From Fibrella arboris (lineage in GTDB: Bacteria; Bacteroidota; Bacteroidia; Cytophagales; Spirosomataceae), in NCBI RefSeq assembly GCF_041321095.1, contig NZ_JBGGWE010000003.1:310001-374000 (forward strand): DNA of 64,000 nt, in the 5' to 3' direction. Below the pieces are notes generated by a model. That model did not search any database. It worked only from the letters and a program-made list of their open reading frames with translations, and was not told the DNA's origin. The translations under genes and the position numbers were made by a program. This document shows, in pieces, positions 17,228-25,735 of this stretch. Position 1 is the stretch's first letter. Each line of letters starts with the position of its first letter.

Positions 17228-17533
17228 CTTTTCAATCGGTTCGCCATTTTCGTCAACGAGTACATAGACGTCTTCGTTGCGCTTTTTCATCAGGTACTTC
17301 TCGCGGGCGTACTTGACACGCAGCTGCTGGCTCCCCAACACCTGTCTGCGTTCGGCCCGAACCAGCTCAATCTGGTCCTGGAAATATGCTTTCTCGCCTT
17401 CTAACTCCTTTACTTTCCACCAGTTACGAAACTGTGAACGCAGGTCGTTAGCGTCGAAAAAAAGCATCCAGAACAAAAATCCCACACCCGTCAGAATGTA
17501 GAAACGATAGCGGCTGTTGAGGATGCGGTTCAT
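17225..17533 (-). CDS. Septum formation initiator family protein (FtsB/DivIC-like)
   Basis: 102 residues from the ATG at 17533. One N-terminal membrane segment (YRFYILTGVGFLFWMLFF) precedes a basic/acidic coiled coil (residues about 30-85, WWKVKELEGEKAYFQDQIEL...). This is the DivIC/FtsB layout: a bitopic divisome protein with a periplasmic coiled coil that bridges FtsL and FtsQ. The gene follows enolase, an arrangement also common in Bacteroidota and proteobacteria (eno-ftsB). An 81-base hairpin lies exactly between the two genes. Confidence 0.85.
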   Translation of the reverse strand: MNRILNSRYRFYILTGVGFLFWMLFFDANDLRSQFRNWWKVKELEGEKAYFQDQIELVRAERRQVLGSQQLRVKYAREKYLMKKRNEDVYVLVDENGEPIEK

Positions 17534-17543
17534 ACACAAAGGG

Positions 17544-17624
17544 GTCTTCTGTCTTCAGTCTTCTGTTGCTTCGCCCATACAGAACGTGCTTGAGCGAAGC
17601 AACAGAAGACTGAAGACAGAGGAC
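17544..17624. repeat. 31-bp-stem hairpin, CTTCTGTTGC family
   Basis: Arms 17544-17574 and 17594-17624 pair with one mismatch; loop about 19 bases. The arms contain CTTCTGTCTTCAGTC-type internal repeats and the shared apical core TCTTCTGTTGC. The right arm touches the enolase stop codon (17625) and the left arm ends 11 bases from the FtsB-like start. Confidence 0.9.
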
Positions 17625-18902
17625 TTAAAATTTAAGCCCAGGGAAGTAGGCCATTTCGCCCAGTTCTTCCTCAATACGGAGCAGTTGGTTATACTTCGCC
17701 ATCCGGTCTGACCGTGACGCTGATCCCGTTTTGATCTGGCCGGTATTCAAGGCTACAGCCAGGTCAGCGATGGTTGAATCTTCGGTTTCGCCCGACCGGT
17801 GCGACATGATGTTCTTGTAGCTGTTCCGTTTCGCCAGATTTACCGTATCGATCGTTTCTGTCAGCGAACCGATCTGGTTAACTTTCACCAGAATGGCGTT
17901 GGCAATGCCTTTGTCGATACCTTCCTGCAGCCGGGTTACGTTCGTCACGAACAGATCGTCACCCACGAGTTGCGTCTTCTTGCCAACCAGTTCGGTCTGC
18001 AGTTTCCAGCCGTCCCAATCATCTTCCGACATACCGTCTTCGATTGACATGATCGGGTATTTCGATACCCAATCGGCCCAGTACTGCGCCATTTGGGGCG
18101 ACGTCAGCTTATCGCCGGTCGATTTTTTGAAGTGGTATTCTCCAGTTTCGGCGTTGTAGAACTCAGACGCGGCCGCATCCATCGCAATCCATACGTCTTC
18201 ACCCGGCCGGTAGCCCGCCTTTTCAATGGCCTCGATCACGATCTGAATGGCCTCTTCGTTGGATCCGATATTGGGCGCAAATCCCCCTTCGTCACCCACG
18301 TTGGTGCTCATGCCTTTGCCTTTCAGGACTTTCTTCAGCGTGTGGAAGATCTCGGTACCCATCCGCAGCGCTTCAGCGAAGGTTGGCGCGTTGGCCGGCA
18401 TCACCATGAACTCCTGGAAGTCGATTGAGTTGTCGGCGTGTGAACCTCCGTTCAGGATGTTCATCATGGGCACAGGCAGCGTGTTGGCGTTCACCCCGCC
18501 GATGTAGCGATATAGGGGCATACCGCAGTCGATGGCGGCGGCTTTGGCGGCGGCCATTGATACACCTAAGATAGCGTTGGCACCCAGACGGCCTTTGTTT
18601 GGCGTACCATCCAAATCAAGCATAATCTTGTCGATCATACCCTGCTCGAACACCGAAATGCCTACCAGCTCCGGGTAGATCAGTTCATTAACGTTTGAAA
18701 CGGCTTTCAGTACACCTTTACCAACGTATACGCTGTTATCATCGTCGCGCAGTTCAACGGCTTCGTGCGTGCCCGTCGAGGCACCCGATGGCACAGCAGC
18801 GCGGCCCAGGGCACCGGTTTCGGTACGTACGTCGACCTCAACGGTCGGGTTGCCGCGCGAGTCAAGAATCTGGCGGGCATGGATGCTTTGAATGGTACTC
18901 AT
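17625..18902 (-). CDS. eno: Enolase
   Basis: Phosphopyruvate hydratase, 425 residues, full length. The N-terminal IHARQILDSRGNPTVEVDV, the mobile loop SGASTGTHEA, GDEGGFAPN, SIEDGMSEDDWDGW, QLVGDDLFVTN, the catalytic lysine in ILVKVNQIG and SHRSGETEDS are all intact. It dehydrates 2-phosphoglycerate to phosphoenolpyruvate in the cytoplasm and may form part of the degradosome. It is the first gene of a minus-strand group that runs through the FtsB-like gene and LMW-PTP to gpmI. A 225-base gap separates it from the divergent Uma2 gene. Confidence 0.98.
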   Translation of the reverse strand: MSTIQSIHARQILDSRGNPTVEVDVRTETGALGRAAVPSGASTGTHEAVELRDDDNSVYVGKGVLKAVSNVNELIYPELVGISVFEQGMIDKIMLDLDGTPNKGRLGANAILGVSMAAAKAAAIDCGMPLYRYIGGVNANTLPVPMMNILNGGSHADNSIDFQEFMVMPANAPTFAEALRMGTEIFHTLKKVLKGKGMSTNVGDEGGFAPNIGSNEEAIQIVIEAIEKAGYRPGEDVWIAMDAAASEFYNAETGEYHFKKSTGDKLTSPQMAQYWADWVSKYPIMSIEDGMSEDDWDGWKLQTELVGKKTQLVGDDLFVTNVTRLQEGIDKGIANAILVKVNQIGSLTETIDTVNLAKRNSYKNIMSHRSGETEDSTIADLAVALNTGQIKTGSASRSDRMAKYNQLLRIEEELGEMAYFPGLKF

Positions 18903-19127
18903 TGTGCTTTACAAACAAAAATTTGGATTAATTACCTAACAACAACTGAAAGAAAGCCGAACGCCCTTTTTCACACCACAAATAAACGGAAAAGCCGGGG
19001 AATGAAGAGGATTGTCATCCGGCGTTTCGAGTTGCCAGGTCAGGTACGTTAAGTGGAGGCATCAGTTTCCGAGAGATACTTGTTAAATTCAGCTGTAATT
19101 TTGATAACTAATTACACGGTTTGCTAT

Positions 19128-19718
19128 ATGATTACCAACTTGTCTGAACTCGATCCAAACCAGACATATACGTATGCTGATTACCTCAAATGGCAGTTTG
19201 AGCAAAGCGTTGAATTAATTAAAGGGAAGTTATACAATATGTCTCCTGCGCCGCGGCCAGGCCATCAGCGTGTGTCCATGCGGATTACCGGCGAATTGTA
19301 TAACTATTTCCGGGAACGTACCTGTGAAGTTTTCCCTGCACCTTTTGATGTGCGGCTTCCCAATCCTGATTATGAACCGGGCTTCAACAACAAAGTTCAT
19401 ACAGTTGTCCAACCCGACATTTGCGTTATTTGTGACCCCGCCAAAATCGATGAATTTGGTTGCGTTGGTTCACCCGACTGGATCATCGAAATCACGTCGC
19501 CGTCGACACACAAGAAAGATTTTAATGAAAAATTTGATCTCTACGAGTCAGCAGGCGTACATGAATATTGGATTGCTGTTCCGAAAAGCGCTGAAATTTA
19601 CGCCTACACGTTGGTGGCTAACCACTATGAGGAAACAGCCGTCTACGAAAAAGGCAGCCACCCTACCTCGTCCATCTTTCCTGACGTATCACTTGACCTG
19701 GACTGGCTGTTTGGGTAG
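19128..19718 (+). CDS. Uma2 family endonuclease-like protein
   Basis: 196 residues from the ATG at 19128; the frame extends to 19053 but the family starts near YTYADYLKW. The PD-(D/E)xK-like core can be followed: YELI-like VELIKGKLYNMSPAP, VVQPDICVICDP and SPDWIIEITSPSTHKKD, then KFDLYESAGVHEYWI. Uma2 proteins are abundant in cyanobacteria and Bacteroidota and their function is unknown; the nuclease name rests on fold similarity. It is convergent with the RAYT gene with nine bases between the stops. Confidence 0.85.
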   Translation: MITNLSELDPNQTYTYADYLKWQFEQSVELIKGKLYNMSPAPRPGHQRVSMRITGELYNYFRERTCEVFPAPFDVRLPNPDYEPGFNNKVHTVVQPDICVICDPAKIDEFGCVGSPDWIIEITSPSTHKKDFNEKFDLYESAGVHEYWIAVPKSAEIYAYTLVANHYEETAVYEKGSHPTSSIFPDVSLDLDWLFG

Positions 19719-19727
19719 GCCTTTTGT

Positions 19728-20438
19728 TCAGCGCAACCGATCTTCAGCCCATCGCAACGGATTAGTCCGTATGTACGCATCGATCTGATTATACGCGGCT
19801 TCTGTTCGGATAATATGCTCGTAATAGTTCCGTTGCCAGAGCCGCCGGTCAAATGCTGGATAACGACCTTCCTTCACATCTTTGATGTAATAGTTCGTGG
19901 TGCTCGCTTTAAACCAGCCAACTACATCCGCCACGCTGGGTACGCTGTCAATCGCCGGATCGTTCACATGTAGGGGCGTGCCCTCGCCGAATCGGTCGTG
20001 CCCGCCCGCTTTCGGGCCGTTAGGCCCGCTAGTATCAAGTACATCATCTGCACCGGTAGCAGCAACGGTATTCATATTCTCAACACCAGTTTTTTCGTCG
20101 GCTGATTCGCGGCCCTGTCGGTCCGAAAGCGGGCGACCACGATGGGTCGCCCCTACATATCCACCATTTGGTTGAAATCCTACCAATGTGAGGATGAAAT
20201 GGATGTGGTTGGGCATGACTACGTAGGAATCAACTAACGTACCTGGAAATTTGGCGGGGATGGCCTCGATACGTTCAGAGATCATCTGACCAGCATCGTT
20301 CAGGTGCATTACCCCGTCGGTAATATGGCCGAAACGATGTTCTTTATGCTCAACGCAGACAGTGATGAAGTATGCCCCTTCCAACGCATAGTCGAAACCA
20401 TCTAGGCGAATAGAACGCCGGTTGACAACCTCTCCCAT
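19728..20438 (-). CDS. RAYT (REP-associated tyrosine transposase) with internal REP pair
   Basis: Y1/IS200-like single-strand transposase domain. The HUH metal motif is PNHIH (His78, His80), and the catalytic tyrosine is expected in the helix near residues 160-165 (STTNYYIKD). The C-terminal LWQRNYYEHIIR...YIRTNPLRW is typical of RAYTs. At 236 residues it is about 60 longer than usual. The extra residues (about 95-157) are encoded by 19970-20156, which is bounded by two inverted GTAG-headed REP-like elements. The start ATG overlaps the recG stop by one base (TAATG), so translation may be coupled. Activity after the insertion is uncertain. Confidence 0.85.
   Translation of the reverse strand: MGEVVNRRSIRLDGFDYALEGAYFITVCVEHKEHRFGHITDGVMHLNDAGQMISERIEAIPAKFPGTLVDSYVVMPNHIHFILTLVGFQPNGGYVGATHRGRPLSDRQGRESADEKTGVENMNTVAATGADDVLDTSGPNGPKAGGHDRFGEGTPLHVNDPAIDSVPSVADVVGWFKASTTNYYIKDVKEGRYPAFDRRLWQRNYYEHIIRTEAAYNQIDAYIRTNPLRWAEDRLR
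19970..20156. repeat. Inverted pair of GTAG-headed REP-like elements inside RAYT
   Basis: The plus-strand element starts GTAGGGGCG at 19970 and ends CCCGCTTTCGGGCC near 20018. The minus-strand element starts GTAGGGGCGACC at 20156 and ends CCCGCTTTCGGACC near 20120, with a perfect 8-bp stem (GGGCGACC/GGTCGCCC) and loop CATCGT. The two share head and tail sequence, facing each other about 100 bases apart. GTAG followed by a hairpin is the hallmark of REP substrates of RAYT enzymes. The unit is open in the RAYT frame. Confidence 0.75.
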
Positions 20439-22546
20439 TAGCTAATCCGGCTCCAGTCGGATTGGGTGCGGCCAATAGCGTCGATGTGGTTGCGGATGGC
20501 GGCGTGTTCGGGGAGAATCAGGTTGGGGTCCGTTTCCAGAATAATCTGGGCCGATTCGCGGGCGGCGGTCAGCACGGGGCCGTCTTTGGCCAGATCGGCC
20601 AGGCGCAGGTCGAGTAGGCCCGATTGCTGGGTGCCGGCCAGATCGCCGGGGCCGCGCAGTTGCAGGTCAACGTCGGCAATCTCGAACCCGTTATTGGTAC
20701 GCACCATTGTTTCCAGGCGGGTTTTGGTATCGGCGCTGAGTTTATAACCCGTCATCAGCACGCAATACGATTGATCGCTGCCACGCCCCACCCGACCACG
20801 AAGCTGGTGCAGCTGCGACAGGCCGAACCGTTCGGCACTCTCAATGACCATGACGCTGGCATTGGGTACGTTCACCCCCACTTCGATCACCGTCGTAGCC
20901 ACCAGAATCTGCACCTCACCATTCGCAAAACGGGTCATTTCATAGTCTTTGCTATACGAATCCATCTTACCGTGCAAAATACCGACCTGGTATTTGGGCT
21001 GCGGAAATGCCCGCTGAATGCTCTCGTGCCCGTCCGTTAAATCCTTGTAGTCCAGCGTTTCCGACTCTTCGATCAGTGGGTAGACCACGTACACCTGCCG
21101 CCCCAGTTCAATCTGCTGGCGCATGAAGCCAAACACTTCGGCCCGGTGCTTATCGGTCTTATGCACCGTTTTGATCGGCTTCCGGCCAGCGGGCATCTCA
21201 TCGATGATCGAAATGTCGAGGTTGCCGTACAGCGTCATCGCCAGCGTTCGCGGGATAGGCGTGGCCGTCATGACCAGAATATGGGGCGGCACAACCGGGT
21301 TTTTCGCCCACATTTTGGCCCGCTGTGCCACGCCAAAGCGGTGCTGCTCGTCAATGATGCACAGGCCCAGGTTGCGGAACTGCACCACGTCTTCGAGCAG
21401 CGCGTGGGTACCCACCAGAATGTGCATCCGTCCGGTTTGCAGTTCATCGTGCAACACCCGGCGGCGTTTGGTGCGGGTACTTCCGGTCAGGATGCCGAGG
21501 TTCAGGCCCATCGCGTCGGCGAAGGGTTTCAGGCCGTTGTAGTGCTGGTCGGCCAGGATTTCGGTGGGGGCCATGAGGCAGGCCTGCGCCCCGTTGTCGA
21601 TCGCCAGCAACATCGTAATGAACGCCACAATGGTTTTGCCGCTGCCTACATCGCCCTGCAACAGCCGGTTCATCTGCCGCCCCGTCAGGCAGTCTTTATG
21701 AATCTCGCGCAGGACACGCTGCTGCGCGCCCGTGAGCGGGAAAGGCAACAGGGTTTTATAGAAATGCGATAAAAGGCTGGTTTTCTGGAAGATCTGACCC
21801 GGATGTTCTTCCTTTTGGATCAGCTTATTCGAGATGAGCCGAAGCTGATTATAAAACAGTTCCTCGAATTTTAGCCGCCGTTCGGCCTGTCGCAGCCAGG
21901 CAGGGCTTTGGGGCAGGTGAATGTTCCAGACGGCTTCGCGTTTGCCCACCAGCCGAAACTTTTCGATCAGACTGTTGGGTAACGTTTCGTGAATGTGCGG
22001 CCAGGCCAGTTCCAGCAACGACCGCATCGCTTTGGCCATCACCTTGTTATCGATGAATCGTTTACGAAGCTTATCCGTCAGGTTATAAACCGGTGAGAGT
22101 GTGGCTTCGGGTTCCACATCCGGCCGTACCGGGTCGAGTTCGGGATGTACGATGCTGTATTTGCCCTGAAACTCCTGCGGCTTACCGAACGCAATGTATT
22201 CGCCATCGCGACGAAGCGATTTCTCGAGCCACGAGATTCCCTGAAACCAGACCAGGTCCATGGTGCCGGTGCCATCGGTAAAATGCCCGACGAGCCGTTT
22301 CTTAGGGCCTTCGCCTTCGGTATGCCAGTCGCGCAGGCGACCACGTACCTGGGCTGAGGGAATCGACTCCATCAACTCGCTGACGGTATAAAAGCGCGTA
22401 CGGTCTTCGTACCGGAAGGGGTAGTACTGAATCAGATCGGCCGCCGTGAACAGGTGCAGTTCTTTATTCAGCAACTCGGCCCGCTGGGGGCCAAGTCCTT
22501 TCAGGTATTCCAGTCGGGTATCAAAGAAGGTGGTACGTTCGGTCAT
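20438..22546 (-). CDS. recG: ATP-dependent DNA helicase RecG
   Basis: 702 residues, full length. An N-terminal wedge (OB-fold) domain precedes the superfamily 2 helicase core: Walker A GDVGSGKTIVA, DEQHRFG in place of DExH, MTATPIPRTLAM, ATTVIEVGVNVPNA and QLRGRVGRG. RecG remodels stalled forks, driving branch migration and fork regression. It is the upstream partner of the RAYT gene, sharing one base. It diverges from the DUF1338 gene with a gap of about 100 bases. GGTACGT occurs several times in the coding sequence. Confidence 0.97.
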   Translation of the reverse strand: MTERTTFFDTRLEYLKGLGPQRAELLNKELHLFTAADLIQYYPFRYEDRTRFYTVSELMESIPSAQVRGRLRDWHTEGEGPKKRLVGHFTDGTGTMDLVWFQGISWLEKSLRRDGEYIAFGKPQEFQGKYSIVHPELDPVRPDVEPEATLSPVYNLTDKLRKRFIDNKVMAKAMRSLLELAWPHIHETLPNSLIEKFRLVGKREAVWNIHLPQSPAWLRQAERRLKFEELFYNQLRLISNKLIQKEEHPGQIFQKTSLLSHFYKTLLPFPLTGAQQRVLREIHKDCLTGRQMNRLLQGDVGSGKTIVAFITMLLAIDNGAQACLMAPTEILADQHYNGLKPFADAMGLNLGILTGSTRTKRRRVLHDELQTGRMHILVGTHALLEDVVQFRNLGLCIIDEQHRFGVAQRAKMWAKNPVVPPHILVMTATPIPRTLAMTLYGNLDISIIDEMPAGRKPIKTVHKTDKHRAEVFGFMRQQIELGRQVYVVYPLIEESETLDYKDLTDGHESIQRAFPQPKYQVGILHGKMDSYSKDYEMTRFANGEVQILVATTVIEVGVNVPNASVMVIESAERFGLSQLHQLRGRVGRGSDQSYCVLMTGYKLSADTKTRLETMVRTNNGFEIADVDLQLRGPGDLAGTQQSGLLDLRLADLAKDGPVLTAARESAQIILETDPNLILPEHAAIRNHIDAIGRTQSDWSRIS

Positions 22547-22648
22547 GCGGGCAATGGGTAACTAGGTAGTAAAAATAACAGTTTACCGCTTGATGTTTGC
22601 GGTTTCGTGTTCGTAGTTTGTAGTGGATCAACCATCAACCAAACAGCC

Positions 22649-23551
22649 ATGACTCCTCTCGACACCGTACTTGCCGGTCTGATGCGCCGGTATACCGAGC
22701 GTGTTCCCGACGTCAAGAATATCCTGTACGCGCTTCAACAGCAGGGAGTCATCAGTAGCCCGGAAGACATCGAGAACGATCATATCGCTTTCCGCACACT
22801 GGGCGTTCCCCATCTCGGCATGGCGTCGTTTGAAAAGATCTTTCTGCACTACGGCTACGAAAAACGGGAACCCTACTTTTTTGCCGAAAAGAAACTGGAC
22901 GCCTACTGGTATGCCCCACCCACTGACCGCGCTGCCGACAACCTGCCCCGCATTTTTGTGAGCGAATTGCGCGTTGGCGATCTGTCGGAAGAAGCTCAGC
23001 GAATCATTCATACCTACACCGACACGATCACGAGCGATCCGGTTGATGCCCTGGACCTCAACGACGGAGAAGCCGTTGATGCGTTTCTGCACCAGCCCCT
23101 TTGGAAAACCCCAACCCTGGCCGACTACAAAGCGTTACTGGCCGAAAGCGAGTATGCCGCCTGGGTTATTTACAACCGATATTACCTCAACCACTTCACC
23201 ATCAGCGTCCATAACCTGCCGGAAGGGTATAACACCATCGACGAATTCATCTCGTTTCTGGAACAGCGTCGTTTCAAACTCAATTCAGCGGGGGGCATCA
23301 TCAAGGTGAGTCCCGACGGCGGGTTACGGCAGGCGTCGACGGTAGCACAGATGGTCGATGCGAAGTTTGCGGGTGGCGAGACGTTCCGCATTGCAGGCTC
23401 CTACGTTGAGTTTGCCGAGCGTCGCGTACTGCCCGAGTTCGCTGATCTGCCCGCCGACCAGCTCACCCGTCAGCACCGCCGCGACGGTTTTGAAGCGGCC
23501 AACGCCGACAAAATCTTCGAGAGCACGTTTACAAAGCAGACGGGGTTATAA
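22649..23551 (+). CDS. DUF1338 protein (2-oxoadipate dioxygenase/decarboxylase-like)
   Basis: 300 residues from the ATG at 22649; the frame opens earlier only with GTG at 22607. DUF1338 enzymes of the HglS/YdcJ type are Fe(II)-dependent and convert 2-oxoadipate to D-2-hydroxyglutarate in lysine catabolism. The likely metal ligands are visible: His45 in NDHIAFRTLG, the His in LNHFTISVHNLP, and the Glu in GSYVEFAERRVLPEF. No other lysine-degradation gene lies nearby, so the physiological role is inferred from the family only. Confidence 0.85.
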   Translation: MTPLDTVLAGLMRRYTERVPDVKNILYALQQQGVISSPEDIENDHIAFRTLGVPHLGMASFEKIFLHYGYEKREPYFFAEKKLDAYWYAPPTDRAADNLPRIFVSELRVGDLSEEAQRIIHTYTDTITSDPVDALDLNDGEAVDAFLHQPLWKTPTLADYKALLAESEYAAWVIYNRYYLNHFTISVHNLPEGYNTIDEFISFLEQRRFKLNSAGGIIKVSPDGGLRQASTVAQMVDAKFAGGETFRIAGSYVEFAERRVLPEFADLPADQLTRQHRRDGFEAANADKIFESTFTKQTGL

Positions 23552-23582
23552 GGCAAGAAAACTCTAGTTTTTGTCAATCATT

Positions 23583-23903
23583 ATGACAACGCTCCAAAAA
23601 ATAATGACTGAGTTTAAGCAGTTGATGGTACAGATATACGGAGATCAACTGAAACAGGTGTTGCTCTACGGTTCCTACGCCCGAGGAGAAAATACCAGTG
23701 ATTCCGACATAGACCTGGCGGTTATTCTCAAAACAGACCGTTTGGAACGTTGGCGGGAAGTGGAGCGAATTGCGCCGGTAGTTGTAGACCTGTCATCAAA
23801 ATATGATTGCCCACTTTCGCCTATTGTGTTAGAAGAAGATCGACTGAACACCTCACAGAACCTGTTTATTCGTAACGTCCGGCAAGAGGGTATTTCACTA
23901 TGA
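23583..23903 (+). CDS. MNT-type nucleotidyltransferase (antitoxin-like)
   Basis: 106 residues from the ATG at 23583 (a TTG lies at 23571). Minimal nucleotidyltransferase fold with GSYARG (30-35) and SDSDIDL containing Asp42 and Asp44, the metal-binding pair. In HEPN/MNT modules such proteins add AMP to the partner HEPN ribonuclease and so neutralise it. The stop codon overlaps the start of the HEPN gene (ATGA, 23900-23903), the usual coupling of such pairs. Here the antitoxin comes first. Confidence 0.88.
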   Translation: MTTLQKIMTEFKQLMVQIYGDQLKQVLLYGSYARGENTSDSDIDLAVILKTDRLERWREVERIAPVVVDLSSKYDCPLSPIVLEEDRLNTSQNLFIRNVRQEGISL

Positions 23904-24304
23904 AAGAAGACATTAGTCGTTTAATGGCTCGTGCTTATGACTGTTTGGAAGACGCTCGTTTAATCTATAAATCCGGGCGGTTCACCAGCGAGCCAAACCG
24001 AAGCTATTATGCCATTTTCGATGCGGTTAATGCCCTGTTGAGATTGCATGATCTCTACGCAAATTCACATAGGGGAGCAAAAAACAGGTTTAGTGAGCTT
24101 TTTATCAAGACCAATCTACTGCCTCGTGAAGCTATTATCTGGTTGGAAAGTTGTCTGGAGCTCCGCCAGTCAGGTGATTATGATTTTGATTATGAGGTAA
24201 GTGAGGCAGATGCTGCGAAATGCATTAACTATGCCAGTGAATTTATCCTCTTCACCGATGCTTATTTACGCACTCAACAACTAAAAACTGATGACACTCT
24301 TTAG
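23900..24304 (+). CDS. HEPN domain protein with altered RX6H motif
   Basis: 134 residues, all-alpha HEPN fold. HEPN toxins carry R-X4-6-H as the RNase site. Here the motif region reads NRSYYAIFDAVNALL, with Arg34 kept but Asp41 where His is expected. The gene may therefore encode a non-nuclease HEPN protein, or a toxin with changed chemistry. It overlaps the MNT gene upstream by four bases and the cytochrome c gene downstream by 14 bases. The base composition of MNT and HEPN (AT-richer than their surroundings) hints at horizontal gain. Confidence 0.85.
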   Translation: MKEDISRLMARAYDCLEDARLIYKSGRFTSEPNRSYYAIFDAVNALLRLHDLYANSHRGAKNRFSELFIKTNLLPREAIIWLESCLELRQSGDYDFDYEVSEADAAKCINYASEFILFTDAYLRTQQLKTDDTL

Positions 24305-24734
24305 ATCAGCCAGCACTCTATTTATTCTTTGCAGTATTTTCATTGGGCAAACGGCCTTTGCCCAATCGAAGAAGCCAGCCGGTACTACGTCGGCGCAGCG
24401 CCAGACGGTAGCTGCTGCTCAGCCTGGCGCTGCGATCTACAAGCAATATTGTCTTACCTGCCATCAGGTGGACGGGGGCGGCGTGCCCAACATGAATCCG
24501 CCGCTGCGGGGGACAGATTGGGTCAATGGTGATAAAGCCAGGCTCATCGGCGTACTACTGAAAGGCCTGAAAGATGCCGACGTAGAAGGCGAACCCTATG
24601 ACAACGTGATGCCCGCCCATGATTTTCTGACCGACCAGCAGATCGCCGACGTGCTGACCTATATCCGCAATAATTTCGGCAATAAGGCAACGGCTATATC
24701 GGCAGAGGAAGTGAAGCAGCAGCGCGGCAAATAG
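24291..24734 (+). CDS. Exported c-type cytochrome
   Basis: 147 residues with a signal peptide (1-25, cleavage at AFAQ). One covalent haem site CLTCH (54-58) and a distal Met107 in NVMPAHDFLTDQQIADVLTYI define a class I cytochrome c. It is probably a periplasmic electron carrier or a domain partner of a dehydrogenase; no partner lies beside it. The start overlaps the HEPN gene by 14 bases, which suggests that the MNT/HEPN pair inserted just upstream or that the three are co-transcribed. Confidence 0.9.
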   Translation: MTLFRSASTLFILCSIFIGQTAFAQSKKPAGTTSAQRQTVAAAQPGAAIYKQYCLTCHQVDGGGVPNMNPPLRGTDWVNGDKARLIGVLLKGLKDADVEGEPYDNVMPAHDFLTDQQIADVLTYIRNNFGNKATAISAEEVKQQRGK

Positions 24735-24824
24735 ATCAGGTCGTGGGGGTTACCAGTCGGTAGAGTCCCGTTCAACGTGACGTGGAAATGGCTACTTTTA
24801 AGCACAAAACCTAAACCAAGTCCG

Positions 24825-25664
24825 ATGAAACGTTTACCTGTTCTTCTCACCACGTTGCTAACAACCAGCGCCCTGGCTCAGCCTGCACCACCCGCGCCGG
24901 TAGGCCTGGAACTGTACAGTTTCAGAGACCAGTTCAAAACCGACGTACCTGGCACGATGGCCAGGGTGAAGCAGATGGGATTCCGCGAGGTTGAGGTAGC
25001 CGGCACCTATGGTCTCACGCCCGTTGCATTTCGGCAGGAACTCGACAAAAACGGCCTTAAAGCCATTAGTCTCGGGGCAGATTTCAACGATCTGGAGATG
25101 GATATACCCAAGGTGATTGCCGAAGCGAAGGCCCTGGGTGTCAGGTACGTTGTCTGCGCCTGGATTCCACATACAGCCGATCTCTTTACGATTGGCGACG
25201 CTGACCGGGCCATCGATGTCTTCAACACGGCCGGGCGATTACTGGCCGACGCCAAGCTCACGTTTTGTTACCATACGCATGGGTACGAGTTTCAGAAAAA
25301 CCCCAACGGCACCCATTATTTCGACTATTTGGTCGACAACCTGAACCCGAAATACGTCAACTTCGAGATGGACGTGTTCTGGGTGAAATCGCCCGGCCAG
25401 GACCCGGTGAAACTGCTGCAGCAGTACCCAAAACGCTTTTTACTGGCGCACCTGAAAGACCGCAAACCCGGCACACCCGATACGATGACCGGCCACGCCG
25501 ACGTAGAATCGAACGTAGTGCTCGGAGACGGTGATATTGGCATTGCGGCGTTTATGCACGCGGCTAAAAAAGCGGGGGTCAAGCACTTTTTCATTGAAGA
25601 TGAATCGTCCCGGTCGATGGAACAGCTGCCTAAAAGCCTGGCCTATCTGCGGGGGCTGCAATAA
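24825..25664 (+). CDS. Exported sugar phosphate isomerase/epimerase
   Basis: 279 residues from the ATG at 24825, with a signal peptide (MKRLPVLLTTLLTTSALAQ). TIM-barrel AP-endonuclease-2 superfamily: GLELYSFRDQF, KLTFCYHTHGYEF, YVNFEMDVFWVKSPGQDPV and KHFFIEDESSRS provide the metal-binding Glu, His and Asp residues. It is a distant paralogue of the protein at 8322-9194 but uses a general-secretion-type rather than a twin-arginine-type signal. Substrate unknown. It lies 71 bases upstream of the S46 peptidase. Confidence 0.85.
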   Translation: MKRLPVLLTTLLTTSALAQPAPPAPVGLELYSFRDQFKTDVPGTMARVKQMGFREVEVAGTYGLTPVAFRQELDKNGLKAISLGADFNDLEMDIPKVIAEAKALGVRYVVCAWIPHTADLFTIGDADRAIDVFNTAGRLLADAKLTFCYHTHGYEFQKNPNGTHYFDYLVDNLNPKYVNFEMDVFWVKSPGQDPVKLLQQYPKRFLLAHLKDRKPGTPDTMTGHADVESNVVLGDGDIGIAAFMHAAKKAGVKHFFIEDESSRSMEQLPKSLAYLRGLQ

Positions 25665-25735
25665 ATCGAACACTCAACCCTTACAGGTTTTTGATAAGGT
25701 TCAACCAGCCGTTCACTACGGCTTTTTCTGTCTCT

